64,000 nucleotides of DNA. Origin: an uncultured Parabacteroides sp. (GTDB lineage: Bacteria > Bacteroidota > Bacteroidia > Bacteroidales > Tannerellaceae). A program made the translations under genes and the position numbers. Below, piece after piece: positions 9,145-17,675 of the stretch. Location: contig CAKVBA010000004.1 in the NCBI GenBank assembly GCA_934725305.1, positions 1 through 64,000 of the forward strand, written 5' to 3'. The stretch's first letter is position 1; each line of letters opens with the position of its first letter. The notes under the pieces were generated by a model that was not told the DNA's origin, made no database searches, and saw only the letters and a list, made by a program, of their open reading frames with translations.

Positions 9145-10340
9145 ATCTTTTCGTCCTTATGATTGGCATAATATACACGCAACGGTGTAGATGTTACTTT
9201 AATGAATCCCTTAGCGTCTTCGGCTGTCCAGCCTTTCTGCATTTCTCCATATTCTCCGAACTTAGTCTTTACCAGGTCGTCTTTTGATTCAACACCAACG
9301 GTTGAGAATGACAAGGGACGAAGTTCAAGGATTGCTGTTCCGTTTACATTACGTTGTGATTCCTGCAACATGGCTTCGATGTCGCGCATAACCGGTTCCA
9401 GATACTGGCTCTCGTGCAAGAACATGCCATACCAGTTGGCAACCTGATCTTTCCAGTACTGCTGCCATTTGCTCAACGTATATTTTTCGAGGAAGCGGTG
9501 TGCACCAATGATCAGCATCGGAGCAGCGGCTTCGAAACCTACACGACCTTTGATACCGATAATCGTATCACCAACATGCATGTCGCGGCCGATACCATAA
9601 GCGGCACCAATCTCTTCAACCTTCAGGATTGCTTGAATCTTGTCTTCAAACACTTCACCGTTGACAGCATGAATCTCGCCATTCTTGAATTCGATACGAA
9701 GCTGTTCGCTGCCTGTCTTTTCTACCTGTTTCAGGTAAGCACTTTCGGGCAGACCTTGAGCAGAATCCAGAATCTCACCACCGCAGATTGAGGTGCCCCA
9801 CAAACCTACGTTGTATGAATATTTCAGTTTGGTAAAGTCTGCTTCAAATCCATGTTCTTTCAGATAGTTGATCTCATAGTCACGGCTCAGAGCCATGTCA
9901 CGAGTCAGGGTGATGATTTCTACATTCGGAGCCAAAACCAAGAAGGTCATATCAAAACGGATCTGATCATTGCCGGCACCTGTTGAACCATGTGCAATCG
10001 CATCAGCACCAATCTCGTTGGCATAGCGGGCAATTGCCAAAGCCTGGAAGATACGTTCAGAGCTGACCGAGATAGGATAGGTTCCGTTACGCAGTACGTT
10101 ACCGAAGATCATATATTTCAAACTCTTCTCGTAGTATTCTTTGGTTACATCGAGGGTGATATATTTAGTTGCACCCAGCTTGTAGGCATTTTCTTCATTC
10201 TGCTTCAGCTGTTCTTCGCTGAATCCGCCGGTGTTGGCACAAGCTGCATATACTTCATAACCCTTTTCTTTGGCCAGATACATGACTGTAAACGAAGTGT
10301 CGAGACCTCCGCTAAATGCTACTACAACTTTCTTTTTCAT
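9141..10340 (-). CDS. argG: Argininosuccinate synthase
   Basis: A 399-residue ATP-dependent ligase joining citrulline and aspartate. The N-terminal PP-loop reads AFSGGLDTSF, and GSTGAGNDQIRFD matches the synthase signature. Length is normal. It is the third gene of the minus-strand arg cluster, and its stop overlaps the argC start (ATGA). A 123-nt gap to the GNAT gene upstream contains no clear TAnnTTTG element, so transcription from the argR promoter is likely. Confidence 0.96.
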   Translation of the reverse strand: MKKKVVVAFSGGLDTSFTVMYLAKEKGYEVYAACANTGGFSEEQLKQNEENAYKLGATKYITLDVTKEYYEKSLKYMIFGNVLRNGTYPISVSSERIFQALAIARYANEIGADAIAHGSTGAGNDQIRFDMTFLVLAPNVEIITLTRDMALSRDYEINYLKEHGFEADFTKLKYSYNVGLWGTSICGGEILDSAQGLPESAYLKQVEKTGSEQLRIEFKNGEIHAVNGEVFEDKIQAILKVEEIGAAYGIGRDMHVGDTIIGIKGRVGFEAAAPMLIIGAHRFLEKYTLSKWQQYWKDQVANWYGMFLHESQYLEPVMRDIEAMLQESQRNVNGTAILELRPLSFSTVGVESKDDLVKTKFGEYGEMQKGWTAEDAKGFIKVTSTPLRVYYANHKDEKI

Positions 10341-10463
10341 GATGTAATTTATATTGTTTTATTCTTTGTTTTACTTTTTGATTTCTCTCTTTTCCTAAAT
10401 GGTGTGTCATACTTGTAAACCGTTTTGCTAATACATATAATGTAATGCAGACGCTGCCTCAGG

Positions 10464-11039
10464 TTATCTTTTGTGTTGCTCTGATTCGGTGCGATTCGGA
10501 TCGGCCGGATCATACAACATAGCCGTACAGATACAATACTTGCGGCCGGTTCTTGTCAGTACATCGTGATTGACACAACCGTTACAGCCTCTCCAGAAAG
10601 CTTCGTCATCGGTCAGGTCGGCAAAAGTGACCGGCACATAACCTAATTCAGTATTCATCTTCATAACAGCCGCACCGGAAGTCAGACTGAATATCTTCGC
10701 TTTGGGCCATCGCATACGTGCCAGTTGAAAGGTCATTTCTTTGATACGTTTAGAGACGCCTAATCCGCGGAATTTCGGATGTACAATCAGTCCGGATGTC
10801 GTTACATACTGTTTGTTGCCCCATGATTCAATGTAGCTGAATCCAGCAAACTCGTCTCCGGCCAAGGCAATGACAGCCTTGCCCTCCTTCATCTTCTGGG
10901 CAACATACTCATGTGTTCGTTTGGCGATACCGGTGCCACGTACCTTGGCAGCCTCTTCAATGGTCTGTAAGATAGTGTCCACGTAAACTTCGTGTGAAGC
11001 CTCCGCTATCATTACTTCAATTTCTGTTTCTTGTCCCAT
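10464..11039 (-). CDS. GNAT N-acyltransferase of the arg operon
   Basis: A 191-residue GNAT-fold acyltransferase. The acyl-CoA pyrophosphate loop is HPKFRGLGVSKRIKEMT (about residues 112-128), preceded by the expected beta-strand YVTTSGLIV. The C-terminus is cysteine-rich (CNGCVNHD and KYCICT) and could bind a metal. No argA or argJ is in the window, and this gene lies between argR and argG. It is therefore a good candidate for the first step, acylation of glutamate by acetyl- or succinyl-CoA. That role is inferred from position, not from recognised active-site residues. Confidence 0.85.
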   Translation of the reverse strand: MGQETEIEVMIAEASHEVYVDTILQTIEEAAKVRGTGIAKRTHEYVAQKMKEGKAVIALAGDEFAGFSYIESWGNKQYVTTSGLIVHPKFRGLGVSKRIKEMTFQLARMRWPKAKIFSLTSGAAVMKMNTELGYVPVTFADLTDDEAFWRGCNGCVNHDVLTRTGRKYCICTAMLYDPADPNRTESEQHKR

Positions 11040-11057
11040 CTCTATTTAGTAGTTTTT

Positions 11058-11513
11058 TTAATTCGGTTGTTCGATAAAATGTAATAACGCTTCAGCTATC
11101 TGCTTGCGAGGAATTCCTTCGCGGGGAATTACCAGGATGGTGTCATCACCGGCAATGGTTGCTAAAATCTCATTCGGAGTATGAGAGTCGATATCCGAAG
11201 CAATTCCCATCGCATAGCCGGGACGTGTCCTTACCACTACAAGGTTCCCGGAGAACTGGATGTTGGATGGCAGATTCTCCAACTCCTTGTCGGGATTTGC
11301 AGCCATTACATAATCAGGTAACCGATATGCATAATTTCCATTTCCATCTTGTACTTTGATCACCTTTAGCTGCTTTATGTCGCGCGAAAGCGTAGCTTGT
11401 GTAATCGAAAAGCCGTTGTTGTTCAGTTCTTTAAGCAACTCTTCTTGATTACTCACAGTCTCCGTCTGTAATATGCGACGAATAGCATCCAATCGTTCTT
11501 TCTTTGTACTCAT
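11058..11513 (-). CDS. argR: Arginine repressor
   Basis: A 151-residue ArgR with an N-terminal winged helix-turn-helix (about 1-70, SITQATLSRDIKQLKVIKV, where the SR contacts the ARG box). The C-terminal hexamerisation and arginine-binding domain contains TIAGDDTILVIPR, with the GDD-type ligand-binding aspartates. It is the first gene of the minus-strand arg cluster. An ARG-box-like palindrome at 11558-11571 lies between the -7 and -33 promoter positions, suggesting autoregulation. Confidence 0.95.
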   Translation of the reverse strand: MSTKKERLDAIRRILQTETVSNQEELLKELNNNGFSITQATLSRDIKQLKVIKVQDGNGNYAYRLPDYVMAANPDKELENLPSNIQFSGNLVVVRTRPGYAMGIASDIDSHTPNEILATIAGDDTILVIPREGIPRKQIAEALLHFIEQPN

Positions 11514-11538
11514 GTTGTATATTTATGCAAAACTGCGG

Positions 11539-11571
11539 CAAAGATAAGGAGTATCGTTGAATAATTATACA
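11539..11571 (-). promoter_or_regulatory. argR promoter with overlapping ARG-box candidate
   Basis: The -7 element TATCTTTG (11539-11546, minus) lies 26 nt upstream of the argR ATG. At 11558-11571 the plus strand reads TGAATAATTATACA, one base from the perfect palindrome TGAATAATTATTCA, the usual ARG-box core. A weaker match (TGCATAATTATTAC, 11631-11644) lies 60 nt further upstream. A repressor on the first site would block polymerase binding. Confidence 0.65.
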
Positions 11572-11858
11572 CGTAATGCTGTTTTTTTTCTGCCTTTTTT
11601 CAATATTTATGTAAATAGAGCTGTATAGGGTGCATAATTATTACTTTTCGATGAAATAATCAGCTCTTTTACCTCTTTCTAAGGTCCGGAAGTGGATTGG
11701 TTATCCATTTCCGGAGGATTCGTTCGCTGGTTTTAAAACCGTGTGTGTATCCGTCAACTCCTATTGTTTCGTAAAAATGGGCTAATCTCTCTGTTGGAAC
11801 AGTTAAATTACAGTCTTATGTGAGTATTTGGGCACACCAACAACGGTCGTAACGAGTG

Positions 11859-12197
11859 GTTATTGTAATTTTTTTAGGGTTGTTGTTTGCTGGAAACAGG
11901 AGATAAATCCGCCTGAAACGATGGGCGATTCTGCTGGAATTGTCGAATGAGTTGGTCTCGGTGTAAACTTCCTCTAAATGAATGTTATATACTGTATTTC
12001 AGGAGTCTATAGACTTTTCGGGATTAGTCTATAGACTTTTTGAAAAAAGGGTATAGACTTTTTTGAAATTGGGTAGGCACTCCGTTCAGATTGGGTAGGC
12101 ACTCCGTCGGAAAGGAGTAGGCACCCAATTTCCGTAGATAAACGACTCCGTTTTGACCGGGTTAATAGCTTCCCGATTTCTCGTTGACTTATTGTAT
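11859..12197 (-). repeat. 338-bp modular dispersed element, copy A
   Basis: Read on the minus strand, the element opens with ATACAATAAGTCAACGAG and closes with AATTACAATAACC. It matches copies C (32503-32840) and D (48923-49260) in both flanks. The centre holds six modules of about 22 nt: three built on GGGT/GGAGT-GCCTA-CCC/CTCC arms and three on AAGTC-TATA-GACT/CCC arms. No ORF of quality is present. It sits between the divergent argR and tRNA-Trp promoters. Nothing else recognisable occurs in 11645-11858. Confidence 0.8.
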
Positions 12198-12293
12198 TAT
12201 ATTTAATGCGCCCCAATTTTAGTGGGACACATAATGATTCTCAGCCGCTATTGGATGTTTTTTATAGGAACGTTGAAAATAATCATGCAAATA

Positions 12294-12324
12294 GTTGTAT
12301 TGTTAAATTATTTGTTTACCTTTG
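12294..12324 (+). promoter_or_regulatory. tRNA-Trp promoter
   Basis: TACCTTTG (12317-12324) matches the -7 consensus, with TTG at 12295-12297 and a 19-bp spacer. The first tRNA base lies 11 nt downstream. Confidence 0.8.
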
Positions 12325-12334
12325 CACCCGCAAT

Positions 12335-12407
12335 ACGGAACTAGCTCAGTTGGTAGAGCACTGGTCTCCAAAACCAGGTGTCGGGAGTTCGAGCCTCTCG
12401 TTCCGTG
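12335..12407 (+). tRNA. tRNA-Trp (CCA)
   Basis: Acceptor stem ACGGAAC/GTTCCGT is followed by a G discriminator. The anticodon arm is CTGGT-CTCCAAA-ACCAG, giving anticodon CCA. D-loop AGTTGGTAGA and T-loop TTCGAGC are normal. CCA is not encoded. It has its own promoter and a terminator directly behind it. Confidence 0.95.
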
Positions 12408-12413
12408 CAAATT

Positions 12414-12461
12414 AAAGAGGTTTTGTCAAAATAGATGTTTTTGATGGAGCCTCTTTTTTTT
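12414..12461 (+). terminator. Terminator of tRNA-Trp
   Basis: AAAGAGG-TTTTGTCAAAA pairs with TTTTTGATGGAG-CCTCTTT, followed by a run of eight T. It is of the same sequence type as other terminators here. The stretch from 12462 to 12630 shows nothing further. Confidence 0.88.
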
Positions 12462-12630
12462 GTATGTCAGAGCCTGTAAAAAATTCCGGCTCAGCCGATC
12501 CAAGTTGGGGCTCTATGTTTTCCACGCTCCAAGGCGATGCCACAGATATGCTGCTATTACATCCTATCAGCGTTTTTCTATTCTGAGCATAAAAAAGATG
12601 TTTGTTTTTGCTGTTTTGTTTGACAATTGA

Positions 12631-12660
12631 TTGCAGAAATTGGCAAACATTATATATTTG
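12631..12660 (+). promoter_or_regulatory. Promoter of the ABC exporter operon
   Basis: TATATTTG (12653-12660) fits the -7 consensus, with TTG at 12631-12633 as a possible -33. It lies 44 nt before the ATG at 12704. Confidence 0.7.
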
Positions 12661-12703
12661 TGAAATGTAAATAAAGGACAATCTTAAATTATTTGTTTTA
12701 CGT

Positions 12704-13630
12704 ATGAATTTCTTAGAAACAGAAGATGTCGTCAAACAATATGCCGCTCATCGGGCACTTGATAAGGTTAGCATAACTGTTCCGGAAGGAAAAATATTTG
12801 GACTGTTAGGACCCAATGGAGCCGGTAAGACCACTTTGATTCGCATCATTAACCGCATTACAGCTCCCGATAGTGGAGTGGTTCGTTTTAATGGCCATGT
12901 GTCAGAACCTAATGATATCTTTCAGATTGGATATCTGCCCGAAGAGCGTGGCTTGTATAAAAAGATGAAGGTGGGCGAACAGGCCATCTATCTGGCCCAA
13001 TTAAAGGGTCTCTCTTATATGGAAGCTCATAAGCGTCTGAAAAATTGGTTCGAGAAGTTTGACATCATGCCTTGGTGGAACAAGAAGCTGGAAGAACTCT
13101 CTAAAGGTATGCAGCAGAAGGTGCAGTTCATTATCACCATTATTCATGAACCACAGCTGCTGATCTTCGACGAACCCTTCAGTGGCTTCGACCCGGTAAA
13201 TGCCGAATTGTTGAAGCGTGAGATATTGGAGTTGAAAGAGGCCGGACATACTATTATCTTCTCTACACATAACATGTCGTCAGTGGAGGAGATTTGTGAC
13301 AATATCGCTTTGATCAACCGCTCCAAGGTGGTGTTATCGGGTAATGTTACTGAGGTGAAGAACCGCTTCCGTACCAATAATTACACCTTGCGTTATCAGG
13401 CTGCATCCGGTCAGTTGCAGGAAATACCCGGACTATTCCGTCTGTTGGGCGAGAAAGACCAGGCCGGTACTCGCGAGATTCGCATCCACAAAGAGGAGGG
13501 CGTTTCCAATTCAGATCTGTTGATGGCCTTGGCCAAGCAGACCGAACTACTTTCGTTCGTAGAAGAGATTCCTTCGATGAATGATATTTTTATCCGCACC
13601 GTTTCAGAAACTAAAACTACAGAGTCATGA
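12704..13630 (+). CDS. ABC-2 exporter ATP-binding protein
   Basis: A 308-residue ABC ATPase of the NatA/CcmA type. Walker A is GPNGAGKTT (about residues 37-45), the signature is LSKGMQQKVQ, Walker B is LLIFDEPFSGFDP and the switch His is in STHN. A C-terminal DUF4162-like domain (from about 225) follows. It powers export by the permease encoded downstream, whose ATG overlaps this stop (ATGA, 13627-13630). The substrate cannot be deduced; NatAB-type pairs export sodium or drugs, but this is only a family guess. Confidence 0.92.
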   Translation: MNFLETEDVVKQYAAHRALDKVSITVPEGKIFGLLGPNGAGKTTLIRIINRITAPDSGVVRFNGHVSEPNDIFQIGYLPEERGLYKKMKVGEQAIYLAQLKGLSYMEAHKRLKNWFEKFDIMPWWNKKLEELSKGMQQKVQFIITIIHEPQLLIFDEPFSGFDPVNAELLKREILELKEAGHTIIFSTHNMSSVEEICDNIALINRSKVVLSGNVTEVKNRFRTNNYTLRYQAASGQLQEIPGLFRLLGEKDQAGTREIRIHKEEGVSNSDLLMALAKQTELLSFVEEIPSMNDIFIRTVSETKTTES

Positions 13631-14934
13631 GCAAGATAGGACTGATTATTAAAAGAGAATATTTGCGTCGTGTCAGCAAGAAGTCTTTCCTGCTGTTGAC
13701 CTTTTTGACACCTTTTCTGTTTGCCGCGTTAGTGTTTGTGCCGTTGTGGCTCTCTTCGTTGAAGACCGATAAGGTAAAGCAGGTGGCTGTTGTGGATAAT
13801 ACCGGCAAATATGCCTCGCTGTTCAAAGACACAGAAGAGTATGTCTTTATCATATCCGAAGGGGAAAGTATGGATGCCTATCGGCAGAATCCGGATAAGG
13901 AGATCTTTGCCTTTTTGAATATCACCGACGATTTGCAGAAGCATCCCGAGGCGGCAGCTCTCTATTCACAGAAGCAGATTCCTTTGGGACTGAAGCAGTA
14001 TATCGACCGTACGTTGGCCGATTATCTGAAAGACGAACGGTTGGCCTCTTACCATATCGAGAATCTGAAGCAGATCATTGAAGACAGCAAGGTTCGTTTC
14101 GATGTGAAGACCGTCAAGTGGGGCGACGATGGCAGTGAGAAAAACACTTCGGCCGAGGTGGCTTCTGTTTTAGGCATGCTGCTCACTGTTATTATATATA
14201 TGTTTATTATTATGTATGGAGCCATGGTGATGCAGGGCGTGATGGAGGAGAAGACCAATCGTATTGTCGAGATTATGATCTCGTCGGTAAAGCCCTTCGA
14301 CTTGATGATGGGAAAGATTATCGGTATTGGCTTTGTCGGATTGACTCAAGTGTTTCTATGGGGCATACTCACCAGTGTATTGGTGGCAGGCAGCCTCTTT
14401 TTCTTCGGTGGCGACCCGTCTGAGGTAGTTGCCTCTTCGTCGCAAGCGATGATGGCCACTTCATCTGCATCGACCGACATGAATGTGATGGTGATGGAGA
14501 TACTGAACTCGATCGATTTCGGCCTGATCGGCAGTTGTTTTATCTGCTATTTTATCGGTGGATATCTGCTTTATGCCGCTCTGTTTGCCGCTATTGGCAG
14601 TGCCTTGGAACAGCAGGAAGACAGTCAGCAGTTTATGACACCGATTATGTTGTTGATGGTGTTTAGCTTGTATGCCGGTATTTATAGTATCAACAACCCC
14701 GACGGACCGTTGGCCTTTTGGTGTTCGATGATTCCGTTCACCTCTCCGATTGTCATGATGGTTCGCTTGCCGTTCGATATTCCTATCTGGCAGCTGATCC
14801 TCTCTTTGTTGTTGCTCTTTGCTACAGCGGTGGCTATTGTCTGGTTCTCAGCAAAGATTTATCGGGTAGGAATTCTGATGTATGGCAAAAAACCGAGTAT
14901 TCGAGAGATGATAAAATGGATTCAATACAAGTAA
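13627..14934 (+). CDS. ABC-2 family permease
   Basis: A 435-residue permease with one N-terminal helix (about 22-42), a roughly 140-residue extracytoplasmic region, and a six-helix C-terminal ABC-2 membrane domain (about 175-415). The segment MQGVMEEKTNRIVEIMISSV is the coupling helix typical of NatB-like permeases. It is translationally coupled to the ATPase gene. The M48 protease gene follows 80 nt later on the same strand and may be cotranscribed. Confidence 0.92.
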   Translation: MSKIGLIIKREYLRRVSKKSFLLLTFLTPFLFAALVFVPLWLSSLKTDKVKQVAVVDNTGKYASLFKDTEEYVFIISEGESMDAYRQNPDKEIFAFLNITDDLQKHPEAAALYSQKQIPLGLKQYIDRTLADYLKDERLASYHIENLKQIIEDSKVRFDVKTVKWGDDGSEKNTSAEVASVLGMLLTVIIYMFIIMYGAMVMQGVMEEKTNRIVEIMISSVKPFDLMMGKIIGIGFVGLTQVFLWGILTSVLVAGSLFFFGGDPSEVVASSSQAMMATSSASTDMNVMVMEILNSIDFGLIGSCFICYFIGGYLLYAALFAAIGSALEQQEDSQQFMTPIMLLMVFSLYAGIYSINNPDGPLAFWCSMIPFTSPIVMMVRLPFDIPIWQLILSLLLLFATAVAIVWFSAKIYRVGILMYGKKPSIREMIKWIQYK

Positions 14935-15014
14935 GTCTGTCTTTAAGAGAAAACGTATAGGATTTTTACCTATGTTTGCAGAGAAAAAGCATTAAAATAA
15001 AAAGGAGTATTTGT

Positions 15015-15809
15015 ATGAAGAAAGTTGCATGTTTACTTGCAGCCCTGTTGATGTTGGCAGGTTGTTCGAGTGTTCCGTTAACGGGACGTAAGCAGATGTT
15101 GCTTGTCCCAGACAGTGAGATATTATCTTCCAGTCTGACTCAATATAACAGTTATATCAAGTCGGCCAAGGTTTCATCAAACGGAAAACAGTCTGCCCAG
15201 GTACAGCGTGTAGGTAAGAAGATAGCAGCAGCTACCGAAGCCTATCTGAAGGCCAATGGCATGAGTGATGAGTTGAAGAATTTTGCTTGGGAGTTTAACC
15301 TGATCAATGACAAACAGGTGAATGCTTTCTGTATGCCCGGCGGTAAGATTGTGGTGTATGAAGGATTGATGAAACTGATCTCATCCGATGATGAGCTGGC
15401 CGTTGTTGTGGGTCATGAGGTTGCCCATGCCGTAGCCAAACACAGTAATGAACGTATGAGTCAGCAGCTGGTGGCCCAATATGGAGCCGCTATTTTAGGA
15501 TCGGCCGTGAGCAATAGAGGCGCAGCTGTACAGCAGTTGGCAAGTACGGTTTTTGGTGTGGGTGCACAGTATGGCGTGATGCTTCCCTTCTCGCGTAAGC
15601 ATGAATATGAGGCTGACTACATCGGAATGGCATTGATGACCATTGCCGGTTATGATCCGAATGCAGCTTTGGCCTTCTGGCAGAAAATGTCTGCCGGCAC
15701 ACAGGCTTCAGTTCCTGAATATATGAGCACACACCCGAGTGATGCCAACCGTATTGCTGCGATTAAGAAAAACCTGGCCGGCATCAAAGCGAAGTATCAG
15801 AAGAAATAG
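15015..15809 (+). CDS. M48 family metalloprotease, lipoprotein
   Basis: A 264-residue periplasmic-facing zinc protease. The signal peptide ends in the lipobox LMLAGC (Cys about 19). The zinc motif HEVAH (within VVGHEVAHAVAKH) and the third ligand Glu in KHEYEADYIG are intact. It resembles the LoiP/YcaL group, which takes part in envelope quality control. The start at 15015 follows AAAGGAG by about 7 nt and begins the signal peptide; an earlier in-frame ATG at 14976 would spoil it. Its 3' end overlaps the convergent MutS-like gene by 26 bp. Confidence 0.92.
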   Translation: MKKVACLLAALLMLAGCSSVPLTGRKQMLLVPDSEILSSSLTQYNSYIKSAKVSSNGKQSAQVQRVGKKIAAATEAYLKANGMSDELKNFAWEFNLINDKQVNAFCMPGGKIVVYEGLMKLISSDDELAVVVGHEVAHAVAKHSNERMSQQLVAQYGAAILGSAVSNRGAAVQQLASTVFGVGAQYGVMLPFSRKHEYEADYIGMALMTIAGYDPNAALAFWQKMSAGTQASVPEYMSTHPSDANRIAAIKKNLAGIKAKYQKK

Positions 15810-17610
15810 GCGGCTGATCGAGGAAGATTCCCATCTTCTTCATCAGAAAACAGGCATTCATATTTTGAGCTATCCCTTCTCGCATTTGGTACGAGAAGGA
15901 TAGCTCATTATTGTTTATATCCGCTTCGAAGCAGTAGTTGCGTATCTGTTGGGGAAAGGCCTCAGCCAAAGAGCCCAACACTAAGTCGTGAGTAGCAATG
16001 ATGCCGCAGCTATGCAGAGAGATCAGCTGCTCTACCAATGCCAAAGAACCTTTCTGTTTGTCAATCGAATTCGTTCCCTTAAGAATCTCGTCCAAGATAA
16101 TAAAGAGCTGTTCGCCCCGTTGCAGGTGGTCTATGATTCTCTTCAGCCGTTTCAGTTCGGCAAAGAAATAAGACTCGTTACTTGCCAATGAATCGGAGGT
16201 GCGCAGGCTGGTAATCAGATGAGCCGGAGACACAGTCAGTTGCTCGGCACACACCGGAGCGCCCACACAGGCCAGCAGATAGTTGACGCCGATAGTGCGC
16301 AGATAAGTGCTCTTTCCGGCCATATTAGCACCGGTAATAATCAGGAAACAGGAACTCTTTTCGATGGCGATATTGTTGCGTACACACACGTTTCGGTCGA
16401 GCAGCGGATGTCCTAAAGCTTTTCCTTCCATCTTGAAATAGCGGTCCGATAGCTGAGGATAGATATAATCCGGATGATTGAAGGCAAATCCGGCCAGCGA
16501 AGAAAAGGCATCGAAACGAGCCATCGCTTTCAGCCAACCATCTGCCTGATTGATGTATTGCTCTTTCCAACGCTCTATCAGAATGGCTTGGCGCATATCT
16601 CGCAGACACAATAGGTTGAGGAGCAAACCGGCCAAGCTGAACCGTTGATTCAAGGCATTGATATAGGATGATAGCTGACGAATGGCATCCGAAGCCGACA
16701 CCTCGCCCGACAGGTCGTGGCTGATCTTCCGTAAAAGAGGCGCATGGAACTGTTCGGGATGTTCGATAGTGCGAATCAGATCGGCATAGGTGCGGAAGAG
16801 CTGTTCCAGTTTGTCCACCGTGTGATAGAGCGAAGTGATAGCTTTGGCTGGAATGCTGCTGAGTATAAGGCAAAAGAGCAGATAGATGCTTAGAGCCGAG
16901 GAGTCGATCAAGCCCAACGCTGTGGCAATTGCCAATATAATCCAAAGAGTCGGAACAATCCAGATCATGATATTCCAAAAGCGATTCTTGACAAAACGCT
17001 CCGGGCTATGCAGCAGCTGTTGCAACCGTTCGCGGTCGTTCGAAGCCAGTGGTTGTGTGCAGCCTTTTACATAGAAATGTTGCCGCAAGTCGGTCTGTTC
17101 GGCCAACTCTTGAATAGCCTCTTGACGGGCCAAGATTTCATTCGTGTCGGTCAGCGGATTCTGTAACCAGTCGGCCAGCAGTTCGCGTCCAAGAGCTGTA
17201 ACGGTACGGTTGATCGACTGAAAAAGGGAATGTGATCCGAAGAGATCCAAGTCCAGACTGAAAGAATGGTCGGCCGAACATTTCTCGGCAGCACCATCAA
17301 AGGCACTGAAGTCATATTGTAGGCCTTTCAGCTCGTTCCTGTTTAATTCGATCATGCGCTCTGCATACGCTCTGTGAGCGAATAGTCTGTTGTGATAGTG
17401 CAGTAAGCCAGCAAACGGAAGGGCAAATAGCAGTGTGATGGCTGTTAAGATTGGCCAACTCTGTGCCCATAAGAGCCAGAGGACAAAAATCCATCCGAGT
17501 GTTACGGCCAATCGTAAGCTGCCGATTGTGTGAATATGTTTCTTGAGTTTGTCAGCCTGTAAGGCATAGCTTTCTATTCTGTTTCTGTAAAAGTCTTCTC
17601 TGTTTTCCAT
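15784..17610 (-). CDS. Membrane-anchored MutS-like ATPase
   Basis: A 608-residue protein with the MutS C-terminal ATPase: Walker A TGANMAGKST (about 426-435), then ILDEILKGTNSIDKQKGS and IIATHD. The mismatch-recognition domain of true MutS is absent. Instead, two hydrophobic pairs (about 33-74 and 211-254) suggest membrane attachment. Such proteins are common in Bacteroidetes and have no established role. The ATG at 17610 is chosen because -7 element TACTTTTG (17615-17622) would start transcription almost at this codon. An ORF extension to 17643 exists. The gene is divergent from the DUF1847 gene. Confidence 0.88.
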   Translation of the reverse strand: MENREDFYRNRIESYALQADKLKKHIHTIGSLRLAVTLGWIFVLWLLWAQSWPILTAITLLFALPFAGLLHYHNRLFAHRAYAERMIELNRNELKGLQYDFSAFDGAAEKCSADHSFSLDLDLFGSHSLFQSINRTVTALGRELLADWLQNPLTDTNEILARQEAIQELAEQTDLRQHFYVKGCTQPLASNDRERLQQLLHSPERFVKNRFWNIMIWIVPTLWIILAIATALGLIDSSALSIYLLFCLILSSIPAKAITSLYHTVDKLEQLFRTYADLIRTIEHPEQFHAPLLRKISHDLSGEVSASDAIRQLSSYINALNQRFSLAGLLLNLLCLRDMRQAILIERWKEQYINQADGWLKAMARFDAFSSLAGFAFNHPDYIYPQLSDRYFKMEGKALGHPLLDRNVCVRNNIAIEKSSCFLIITGANMAGKSTYLRTIGVNYLLACVGAPVCAEQLTVSPAHLITSLRTSDSLASNESYFFAELKRLKRIIDHLQRGEQLFIILDEILKGTNSIDKQKGSLALVEQLISLHSCGIIATHDLVLGSLAEAFPQQIRNYCFEADINNNELSFSYQMREGIAQNMNACFLMKKMGIFLDQPPISSDTSL

Positions 17611-17614
17611 GGGG

Positions 17615-17643
17615 CAAAAGTACATATTTGTTTGCATGTTCAA
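17615..17643 (-). promoter_or_regulatory. Promoter of the MutS-like gene
   Basis: TACTTTTG (17615-17622, minus) with TTG at 17641-17643, 18-bp spacer. The predicted transcript starts within a few bases of the ATG at 17610, which would make it leaderless or nearly so. Confidence 0.6.
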
Positions 17644-17675
17644 TATTTTCTTGATTAATTTGTCTCTCTACAAAA

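Noticed and set aside
12007-12216. 69-residue minus-strand ORF inside element A
   Set aside because: Composed of repeat modules with no protein-like character; the other copies do not keep the frame open.
12412-12735. 107-residue minus-strand ORF after tRNA-Trp
   Set aside because: It covers the tRNA terminator and the promoter of the ABC operon and lacks protein-like features.
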